Source of the DNA: Triatoma infestans
Taxonomy: Eukaryota; Arthropoda; Insecta; Hemiptera; Reduviidae
Length of the DNA stretch: 64,000 nucleotides
Reading direction: 5' to 3'
Assembly (NCBI GenBank): GCA_011037195.1
Contig: JAAEAF010006055.1
Span: 1-64,000 of the forward strand
Below, in pieces: positions 55,273 to 64,000 of this stretch. The translations under genes were made by a program, and so were the position numbers. How positions within the stretch are numbered: the first letter of the stretch is position 1; every line of letters begins with the position of its first letter. The notes beneath the pieces are model-generated. The model ran no database searches. It had not been told where the DNA came from and saw nothing but the letters and a program-made list of their open reading frames with translations.

Positions 55273-56689
55273 CAAACATAGGAGATAAAGATCTACTTCC
55301 TACTTAAATAAACTTCCTTCTTGCATTTTATGTTCATAATGATGGTAATGACTTATTTCTCTAACTGCTGTTAGGGGAAGTTCTTTTTTTTTAATGTCTA
55401 AATTCCCATTGATAACAGCTGTTTAACAATTGCGCACGGGGCTCCAAGCGAAATGATGCTATTAAAACAGCAACATTTACAAAACTGTTGAAACACCTTC
55501 AAAATCATCTTCAAAATATTATTACTTACTACTATACTTGTCAAAAACATGTAACTTTTCATATTGCGTTATCAGAAGATAAGAAGCGTTTTTGTCTTAT
55601 CTAACTTTTTATAACATTAAGTCATTTCTTTCATTTCTCTCTCCTTGGCATAAAAATAAATAAATATAATAAGACGAAACAAGATTAAAAAGAAATATGA
55701 CGTGAAACACTCACAGGCCTCGTAAGTGACTGTGGTTCTAAAATTTTAATTCACAACTTCACGTCCAATTTGAAATTTCACAATATTTAATTGTCCTTAA
55801 TATGATACAAAATGGCATTTTCCTGGTAATGACCTAGAAGTCATATCTTCTCTAGACTGCAGTCAAAGATTATCTCTTTGCATTAAGCAACGGGAATAAC
55901 CAAATTGAAAGTTTCTGGATTCCTTTTATGAATATATTAATCACAAATAGAAAAACTGTACTCTGAAAAACCTCTTTTTCCTACATAGAAGTCCCTTAAA
56001 ACGTATATATCTAGCAAAATCTCAATTTTGAAATGAAGGACCATTGTCAGTCATAGACACACATTACTACAGGGAGACGTGCAGCCAGCACTTCTTGCCT
56101 CTATCTTAAGAAGCTAGACCTAGAAAGCGGATTACTACTTTTGTAGATTCTGTTGGGGAAATAGAGACTCCAGTTCAGCATCCTGACGGATAGTAACCCT
56201 ATCTTCCAAGAGAAAATATAGGTCTGAATACTTACCGGGTATTGGAAAAAGAAATATTCTCCCTAGAACCTTCCCAGATCGTGCAATTTCTTAGAGAAAT
56301 AGACTTGGCACGTGCAAGACGCTGTTGTGCTTGAGAAGTTTCATCCTGCTAGCATCGCAGGAGACCACAGTGAACTCATTCTCTTCATTAAAAAAAAAAA
56401 AAAAAAAAAAAAAAGGGTTTGGAGAAGCTTTGGACAGAGTACCTCCCTACAGACATAATAATAATTAATAATTACCAAATATCTAATAATAAAATAATTT
56501 TTTTTTTTTTTATGAAGGAGGAAACTGAATTATGAATCCTAACTTTCAAGAAGTTTGGGACTCTTACCTATTACAAAAACCAAACTCCTCCTTTGCAGGC
56601 TTTGGATACCACTCTCGGACTACTAATCGTATTACATCAGGGTGGCGCCTCGTATAAATGATGCTCCTTCTTCTGTGGTATTACTTTAA
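55272..56689. other. Gene-free stretch with an isolated ISR1 left end
   Basis: An ISR1 left-end-like 'acgtgaaacactcacagg' lies near 55700 and a 23-base A run at 56391-56414. 56030-56380 is less AT-rich, with no recognised protein. Confidence 0.45.
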
Positions 56690-57240
56690 ACTAACGGGTG
56701 CGGACGTCCATCTAGCTCCTGTTTTTTGTGACGCAGTACTGCCTCGCCTACAGTCGCTAACTCACCCCAGCGATCTCTGCAGAAAAGCGTGATTTTCTCG
56801 GACGTCATATATTTTCATAAGAGCCTATTTCCTGATCCAAACCCTGTCTCTTGACCAGCCATCTGTCGTTCTCGAAGAAAGTGTGGAGAGCATCATCGAG
56901 AACTCAGTCTCAGAAGATACATGGCCCGGTCATTTACCTTCTCCTCATACATAGGTACGAGGTAAAATACCCGTTACCCGTAAGGAACTGGGTAAGGTAG
57001 TAATTGGCCTTGCCATACTTTCTACCCGCCCACTCAGATGGGCAGCTATTAGCCTCACTGTCCACCTTCCTTAGCCCTCCGTACTCACCGTTTCATGCCC
57101 GAACCGAATGGCACGATACCTGGCTATCGCTCTCGCCTTAATGCCATGGAGTTTTTTTCTAAGGTCATATACCATCCTTCTTTCTTGAGCCATCAGGTCA
57201 ATAGGGGTCATTTCAGCCACCGCCAGAACTCCACTGCCCC
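56690..57240 (-). pseudogene. R1-like non-LTR retrotransposon, C-terminal remnant
   Basis: Minus-strand frames give VLAVAEMTPIDLMAQERR, YYLTQFLTGNGYF and DDALHTFFENDRW. These correspond to the xIAGxxPIDLLxxER, HLTQFLTGHGxF and DxAEHxxFxCxRW blocks of R1-type elements, the last being the finger region with its Cys ligand lost. Stops and shifts separate them. No RT core is nearby. Confidence 0.7.
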
Positions 57241-57274
57241 GTCTGGTGAGAGCAGGCGATCCTGTGCAAGAATG

Positions 57275-57385
57275 AGCATTACATATATACCTGGCGTGGT
57301 GGCTCTATAAATCAGGTCCCTTCATCTATTTTAGTACATACAAATGCACAGAAAGGAAGTGAATCTGAATACGTTAAAATAACCT
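57275..57385 (+). repeat. Dispersed direct repeat, copy 1
   Basis: 'tacctggcgtggtggctcta', 'tattttagtaca' and 'ggaagtgaatc...aatacgtta' recur at 59066-59172 in the same orientation. Family unknown. Confidence 0.65.
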
Positions 57386-58089
57386 CTTCTTTCCCTGCAC
57401 CGATGCTTGCGGTATTTTTCCTTCTTTAGTGCTCAGCGTTTGTGACTGACATTAGAAGTCGCCGTTTGCCCGCCATATCGAGCCTCCAAGATCTCCTTCA
57501 GCATGCTCAGCACCTTCTCTGAGGAATGCTTTATATGTTCACAGAACGATGGTTAAAAAAATTATGTAATAATAATAATAATAATATTTACTGAAAATCC
57601 CTCATAACTTTATTTTAATAATAATAATATGTCAACGATTGAGCATTAGAGTTAGTTAGTTAAAGAATAAAAAAAAAAGAAACCTAATTTAAGACAAGTT
57701 TTTATTAAATAAAAAACAACAAGGATGAACAGCTGACAACAATTAACTACAGACAAACAGTGTTGCCAAGTGAGCTTGAACTGTTATTGAACAAACGGAA
57801 TTAAGTGTACGTAAAATACATAATATATAATATGTACACTTTATATTATGTGTATTGTGTTTGTAAAGTGAAAATATTAATATACAGGACACAATAAAAA
57901 GTTTTAAGTAACATCTTGACAGTGTTTACGTCTCTTTTAGGATAATGCGATTAGGTTTACAAACTATATAGGTACATTTAATACCACAGCAGTTACTTTT
58001 TTTTATTTTTAGAAATTTGTTTGCATGAAAGTTTAGTCGTAATATTTCAATCCGATAAAAATGACACCAAGCTTTCCGTTCTAGTAAAT
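57386..58089. other. Gene-free stretch
   Basis: (AAT)n at 57570-57587. AT-rich DNA with a palindromic 'acataatatataatatgt' zone near 57820. No gene recognised. Confidence 0.45.
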
Positions 58090-58177
58090 CAATCAAGAAA
58101 ACTAATTTTTTAAATTGAATGTTGAATATATGCTTTGAGGTTCCTTGAGTATGAAAAAAAGTGTTGTTAAGCGAATG

Positions 58178-58209
<32 letters not shown>

Positions 58210-58460
58210 CATAAAATCTTGAAAAATGAAAAGTTGTAGGATGCTCAAAAGGTGATAATCCGCTTATATGTGAAATTTTCCAGGAAATTGATTTTTTGGG
58301 GGGGTTTTCGGGGTGGGGGAGCAGCAACATCAAGGTTTTCTTTAAAGTGCCACACAACAGGAAAATACTTATATGGTTCTACCATCTAAGTAATATAAAT
58401 TTACGAGAAAATTAGTGCTAGAATTCCAAAGTAGAAGAAATCGGTTAACTGGAATCGCGA
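58090..58460 (-). repeat. ISR1 dispersed repeat, inverted
   Basis: 'atgctttgaggttccttgag', 'ttaagcgaatggtctg' and a (TG)n run at 58181-58209 are followed by 'aggaaattgattttttgggg' and 'ggttaactggaatcgcg'. Confidence 0.75.
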
Positions 58461-59934
58461 TATCCAGATTAAAATTTAGAGTCTTAAAATGTTCTCGTAA
58501 ACTGTACCTTGGAATGAATGCTAACTTGCTTAGATAAAAAAATTATTATTTTTATTTGAAATTTTAATTAACAAATTGATTTTAGGATGATTTAGGTTAC
58601 AAAGCTTTTTTGCCAAGGATTTGAATGAGAGAGTAAGCAGCCTCAAAGTTCTGCCTCTATAAAGTGAACAAGCTAACAAGAGGGACCAAGTTTTTCTTTA
58701 AACTTACTCACATATTAAGATCCTTTTCACTTTTAATTGAAAACTTTTCCAAGAAAAAACATTATTTGTTTTATATAAGAGAAATGTCCTGACTGACTGA
58801 CTGATACATTAACCCAGAGCCGGAACTACTGAAGCTACAAACATGTAATTTGGACAGTTTTTTTGAGACCTAGAAACTCACTAAGAAAGGATTTTTGTAA
58901 GGGATTGAAAGAGGGTGTCAAAGTTTGTATGGTAAAAGATAATTAACACACGAGTGAAAGTAGGTCAAATTAATATTTTAAGAATAAATTTTAATTCGTA
59001 ACTCATCTAGAAAGCGTAATATGAATTTCACGCTGACAAAATCATGGGCTCATGAACTGTTATTACATAAATACCTGGGGTGGTGGCTCTGTAAGTCGGG
59101 TCCAACTTCTGTTTTAGTACACATAAAAAATACACAGGAAGGAAGTGATCCTAAATACGTTATAAATAACCAGATACTGCATTGAATAGCCATAAGTTTT
59201 CAATTTCCACATGTTTAAATATCAGTTTTTTGTGACTGGTTTGTTGGGTAAGTTTGTGGGTTAGTTAGTAACTTTGGCCGGGGTGTGTTATGGTCTGTAA
59301 ATGGGTCAAACCATCTTTCGTTAACTTATTGTTGCGGTGTATGGTTGGGGTTTTTTTTTTTTGGTAGTGCAAGTTACCACCAACCAGTCAGTGGCTACTG
59401 CAGTATAAAACTATTTGGTAACAGAATTTATAGTTCAATACCACCTAGTCACACTGTAGTAGATAGTGTACCAGTGGAAGTGTCGGTAATAGTGATTGAA
59501 TGTTGTTGTATTTAGTGCTGTTGCCTGTATCACAATGTTTCTTGTTCACCGAACACATTACTCAGTGTTACCAACTACAACAGATAACATCCCCTAACCT
59601 TACCCTGGACGATCACGGCAGGCAACAACTACTCATCGCTCCAATCTAAACATTCCCTCCATTCTCCCACATTCTGTCGCAGCTTCCCCACCACCACCTT
59701 CCCCTACACTATTCACACTAAGTCTTCTAAACTAAAAGCTATATTGATCCAGATTTTAATGTGCATTTCACTAACTTTTCTTATCCAACCAGTAGAGTAG
59801 AAGCCGTGTTGTATGTAAAAACCTACAACTTCCGGTTTATTTACGTAATTATTTTCTTTAATACTTTCTCTAGTTGAGGACTTAGTATTCGACCCTAAGC
59901 CCTGATGTAGACTAACTTATAAAAACCTATCATT
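58461..59934. other. Gene-free stretch with a repeat copy
   Basis: 59066-59172 is copy 2 of the 57275 repeat. 59520-59720 is less AT-rich. An ISR1-like scrap lies near 59828 ('aacttccggtttatt'). No gene recognised. Confidence 0.45.
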
Positions 59935-60450
59935 TTTACTTTCATTACTCATAATAAGAGGAGGTCACGTTCTGACGTTCGGGTCAGATTTCGAAATTGG
60001 GTTTTCACTGGGTACGAAAAAAATGTTTTTAATGCAGGGTCTGTTTGTATGTTGTGTGTGGTGTGTGTGTGTGTGTCTGTGAACAAAATATCTTAAAATA
60101 GAAAAATCACAGGAATGTTGGATCGATTTTGGACTACCATCACATCTGACACGATGTTTTCGGGTAAAATCCATCAACCGGAAGTACACATTTATTTGAA
60201 ATATTTTCCCGGAATAATTTATTTTTGGGGGGATTGAATTTCAAATTTGAAGAATTATCGGTTAACCGGAAGTGTACCGGAAGAATTATCGGTTACCGGA
60301 AGAGACTGTACAGAATAAGTTTTTGATTTTTTTAATTTTCTCGAAAACCATTAAAACGTTTTTTTATTAATATGAAATGCTCACTGCACAGAGGTAAACG
60401 TATAACTTTTATTTGAATAATTTTTAGGAGCACATTGAATCGAAAAGTTT
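59935..60450 (-). repeat. ISR1 dispersed repeat, inverted
   Basis: 'ttttactttcattactcat' (worn right end), 'tttcgaaattgggttttcac', a TG run at 60050-60078, 'aaaatccatcaaccggaag' and 'tctcgaaaaccattaaaacg' are present. A short 'gaagaattatcggtta' stretch is duplicated at 60248-60300. Confidence 0.75.
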
Positions 60451-60944
60451 TCCGGAAGATTGGGTTCACATTTCATGCTGGTGGAACTGGCTGGTGACGT
60501 TATTCTACTATATAGTCAAATTCAGGTCTCCCCTCTTTTCCAACCACTATCAGACTCAATCTCTGACATCTGTTGATTCCACTATAATAATGTTCACATA
60601 CAATTCAAAGTGTTTTTTACTTCTTCTATTTTCTATTCCAGCTTCATGATTAAGGAGCAAGTTTTTCCGCAGTGACAAAGCTTCTAAAAGTAGTTTCAAG
60701 AATAGTATACGTTTCAACATCTATTTGTATAATATTAAGATAATTAAACGTTTAGTAAAAATTCCTAGCTTGAAAAAAATTAGCCAGTTAAAATTACAAT
60801 AATTATTGAAATAAGAGAATTGTTTCAAACCAGAATTTTTTTAACACTATGTTTCTAGAAAAAAAAACTATTACTCACAAGATTAGTAATTGATTGGAAA
60901 TTTTGAAAATTCAACGAAATATTAAAAAAGAAGAGTTCACTTAT
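60451..60944. other. Gene-free stretch
   Basis: No gene or named repeat recognised. Confidence 0.4.
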
Positions 60945-61210
60945 CGTTTTTACTTTCTCTAAACTGGGGTTAGAGAGGAAGTATTGTGATCTTGAAAAAT
61001 TTTCTATATCGAGTATTCACCGGAAATACACGTTCCGAGATCTCCTGAGTTAGAACAAGAGAGTTTTAGAAATTGATCTGAATGTTTATTATGTATCGTC
61101 AGCATAACTCAAATACGGAAATTTGCAGAAAGTTTTAAACTTGTGTTTTCATTTAAGTTCGACCCGACAATAAGGTTTTAATAAAAATCGGTCAACTAGA
61201 AGTGAAATGT
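60945..61210 (-). repeat. ISR1 inverted right half
   Basis: The inverted terminal hairpin is at 60952-60990, followed by 'attcaccggaaatacacg', 'gagatctcctgagtta' and 'gacccgacaataaggttt'. It joins the LTR-like element at 61215. Confidence 0.75.
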
Positions 61211-61399
61211 TGTTGGTGATGTGTTGTTCTATATTTGTAGTATTGTATCACGAGCGGTTTTGTAAAGGGCTTGTGTGTATGTATGTTTTAAAGAAAGAGA
61301 AGTATTAAGAAATAGCTAAGAAAACATTGCTAGATTAAATTAAATATATTATCTTTACAGAAATTTAAATACTTTTCAGTATCATAACAATATGCTTAT

Positions 61400-61515
61400 T
61401 TATTTAGCTATACTTCCTCTACATATTTAGCCACACTTCCTTTACATATTTAGCTACACTTCCTCTACATATTTAGCCACATTTCCTCTATTTATTTAGG
61501 TACATCCCTGCAGCT
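61400..61515 (+). repeat. 23-bp minisatellite, about 4.5 units
   Basis: The unit ACTTCCTCTACATATTTAGC plus YAC repeats with few changes. Related units reappear at the right window edge. Confidence 0.85.
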
Positions 61516-61719
61516 ATTAGAAACATTCTCTAGATATTTATATGCTGAAATTATATTTTTTTTAAAAACCAAGTCATAAACAGATACCCAGATGTACAAA
61601 CATGGTGAAATAGATCTTCATATACTTTTTTTATTACAATATTAAATAATAATCCAGTTTTTAATTATAATATACAAACTGCTCCTTCTAAAGTTGTCCA
61701 AAGTAGATTAATATAATAC

Positions 61720-62020
61720 GGTTGGTTCCGCAGAGCTGGAAAGCATCAGAGACGTTATCGGTGGTAGCCTGCTTCATTTTGTGGCCATCGACCGGTTTCG
61801 GGCGTTCGCCCATCTTTAGGATGTTTTTGTTAAAACAGTGTGATAACATAGACTTGCTAAGAGCAAATTCAGTTTACACACTGACTGGTGTTTTTAATTG
61901 TATTAAAAACTCTGTGCAAGTGTTGTCACACTGTCTGAGAAACGCATCCTGAAGATGGACGAACGCCCGAAACCAGCCGATGACCACGAAATGAAGCAGG
62001 CTAACACGGAAAATGTCTCT
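61720..62020. mobile_element. Foldback element with ACCGGTTTCGG arms (copy 2)
   Basis: The left arm includes 'tagcctgcttcattttgtgg' and CGACCGGTTTCGGGCGTTCG. The right arm is the imperfect complement with CGAACGCCCGAAACCAG and 'tgaagcaggctaacacgg'. It is similar throughout to 53284-53592. The frames through the arms are not genes. Confidence 0.85.
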
Positions 62021-62539
62021 TAAACGTTTATAACTGGCACTGAAGTTAAGATAGCGACTTCTGAGACAAATGTTTTGGTTGAATGTCCAATTTAGACTGT
62101 TCTTAGAAAAGCTTCTCTTTGTAGTTAACATGCCCTAAGGGGTAAAAGACAAAGAGTGATTTCAGTACCTTGACTTTTCTTCTAACGGTAGTTATGTACT
62201 GGGTTTTGAAGCTAAATTAATTTAACTCAAAGTTTAACACTTAAACCGGCACTGGTGTTCTGTCTCGATGATTTGCTGGTTGAATGTCTAATTTTGACTG
62301 TTTTGAACTGTAAGACAACTGCAGAAATAATGTTTTTCTTGGTCGCCCTTTCATTTCTAGAAGGGGTAAAAGACAAAGCTAACTAAGTTCTCTGACCCTC
62401 TTGTAACAGTGTCTCGTACCTGGTTTTACCCTTTGGCCTGCCAAATATACCTTTCTCCTCTTGAAACTGAATTTACTTTAGATTATATAAAATATAAAAT
62501 CTATTTCAATCTGCTTCTTCCATTACAGACGTATTACTT

Positions 62540-62705
62540 TATTGAATGGATTTCATTTTTTAGTTTTCTTTGCGCTTTTCTCGACAACGGCTCCAACGAT
62601 TTTCTTTTAACTTTATATATTTCAATTATACATGTAAAAAGCTACACATTTTATCTTATATTTTTCCAGAAAAATTCAGTTTTAGAGGATTCGTGGGTGG
62701 GGGTG
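62540..62705 (-). repeat. ISR1 body fragment, inverted
   Basis: 'tctcgacaacggctccaacg' and 'attttcttttaactttatat' are followed by 'tttttccagaaaaattcag' and a G-rich run, the inverted ISR1 order. Confidence 0.65.
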
Positions 62706-64000
62706 GGGTAGATTAAGTTAGGATTTCTAAAGCAGTAATCGCAAATGGATATTTTGATGTATCACAATCTCTATCTTAAATGGCTTTCATATCTACAATG
62801 AATTTGAATAATAATCACACCAGATATCAGGAGAATATATTTTTGTTCATCAGCTAGCGTTAGTGTTTTGTATTTTAGGTGTGGCCCAAGACAGTGTTCA
62901 GTTCTTCCAATGCGGCCCAGATAACCCAAAAAGTTGGACATTTCTGTTTTAGGGTGTTCGATGGGAGTTGGAAGGTTTTTAGCCCTAGATTCTCCCACCT
63001 ATACATGTAATGTTGAAGCCAATTTATTTAATAAAAAATATTCAATTTGCAAGATAATTTATCAGTAATAACTATGTAATTTTTAAATAAGAGAAAGTCG
63101 TGTGAGGTAAGTTGCCAGATTTATTATATTTTTTACAAATGAAAGTTTTTTTTTCCTGTTGTTGTCATGTTATTTTGGTACTAATTAACCAGAATTATTG
63201 GACTGGCAATTTTTCCAATAATATAACAACCTATTTCCCTGCTAACTGGGACAGATTCTGGTTCCAGATATATTGAACCAAAGTTATAAACATCTTTCAC
63301 AACAGTATTCTCTCGTTCTCTTTTTAACTTTCGTTCTCTCTCTCTCTCTAACTCTCGTTTTTTTTCTCCCGTTCTCAGATGAAGAAATGTGGATTGTGAC
63401 ATCGAATTTATTACAAAATAAATAAATAAAAATAAGTAATAATAATGATAATAATAATAATCATCATCATCTTAAATCTCAGTACTTCCTTTCTTAATAC
63501 TAAATCTGGTTTAAAATAAAACTTTCTCTTACCGCTTTTCTCATCCCACAATGGACTTTTTTTCACAAACTTGGCATTTTTACAAGAGATTTTATTTTTA
63601 AAACCATCCCATATATTAAAATAACATCTTAGAAAGAAAGCCAAACGTCCGAGTTCCCCCAAGAATCCCCTTAAATTAAATTTTCGCAGTAAAATATTAA
63701 AATAAACATAAAAAAAAATTGCCAGATTTTATTCTGAACATTTAATGGCACTTAAAATCATACATACGTACAAGTAGTGGTGGTGGAGATAATTTTGTAA
63801 TTACAAATCAAAAATGTTGATTTAAGTCGTGTATAGTTTTTAAAAGCTATTTTTGAGAACATTCCGAAAAATTCGGAAATCTACTCGGCATTCGGAAATT
63901 TACACTTCCCCCGCTTATTTAGCTCCACTTTCAAATATATTCAGCTACATATTTAGCTACACTTCTTGTACATAGTTAAGGTATACTCCCTATACATAAT
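62706..64000. other. Gene-free right edge with ISR1 and minisatellite scraps
   Basis: An ISR1 left-end scrap lies near 63092 ('aagagaaagtcgtgtgag'). (TCTC)n is at 63338-63352 and (AAT)n at 63440-63470. An ISR1 body scrap lies at 63838-63890. From 63915 to the edge there are units like 'catatttagctacacttc', related to the minisatellite at 61400, so another copy of that LTR-like element may start here. No gene recognised. Confidence 0.5.

Larger units (their letters stand above)
61215..62400 (+). mobile_element. LTR-like element (copy 2) with a foldback insertion and minisatellite
   Basis: It shares 'gcggttttgtaaagggcttg', 'caatatgcttatt' and 'actggcactga' with 35761-36274. It is expanded by a 23-bp minisatellite (61400-61515) and a foldback (61720-62020). 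The segment ending 'ggggtaaaagacaaag' occurs twice (62138 and 62358), so part is duplicated. No coding capacity. Confidence 0.5.

Noticed and set aside
61400..61515. A CRISPR-like array
   Set aside because: The repeats are contiguous with no unique spacers and the DNA is eukaryotic, so it is a minisatellite.

Overview
The window looks like repeat-dense, AT-rich eukaryotic DNA, most probably from an arthropod (insect). The transposon set fits that: a copia-type LTR element primed by an internal tRNA-iMet segment, an irritans-like mariner, a Helitron, R2-, R1-, I- and Jockey-like non-LTR retrotransposons, and two tRNA-derived SINE families. A hemipteran is possible, but nothing in the sequence proves it. 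I found no intact host protein gene and no functional rRNA or tRNA gene. Nearly all recognisable coding sequence is decayed transposon.

Layout. 1-10.4 kb is intergenic, with copies of one long non-coding repeat (called ISR1 here) and one SINE. 10.4-14.9 kb holds a 629-bp solo LTR followed by a 3.77-kb copia element on the minus strand. The copia has near-identical LTRs and a 5-bp target duplication but broken reading frames and a deleted RNase H domain. 20.4-22.5 kb is a dead R2-clade reverse transcriptase/endonuclease outside rDNA. 24-29 kb is mostly ISR1, one copy of which is split by a short LINE insertion with a 15-bp target duplication. 29.4-30.6 kb has a foldback and two SINEs. 31.9-35.1 kb has a Jockey-like remnant split by a second copy of the solo LTR, then a 5'-truncated RNase H-bearing LINE. 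37.3-38.3 kb is a Helitron with a helicase fragment. 42-47 kb contains a full ISR1 copy, two long-form SINEs and another solo LTR nested in ISR1. 47.1-48.6 kb has a truncated mariner and a LINE RNase H fragment. 49.4-62 kb has a near-perfect 396-bp hairpin, two related foldbacks, Jockey- and R1-like fragments and more ISR1. The last 3 kb hold a 23-bp minisatellite family and low-complexity DNA.

Two patterns stand out. First, ISR1 is an 816-847-bp non-coding unit, present in about 25 full or partial copies in both orientations. Its ends carry complementary ACTTTCTCTTACTCC/GGAGTAAGAGAAAGT sequence plus terminal hairpins. It is the main landing site for the other elements. Second, one SINE family has the same tRNA head and body joined to at least three different 3' tails. 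One tail matches the 3' end of a LINE in this window. Two copies also carry an extra module of about 200 nt upstream of the tRNA promoter. Reading frames were judged by eye, so boundaries of repeats are approximate unless a target duplication is given.
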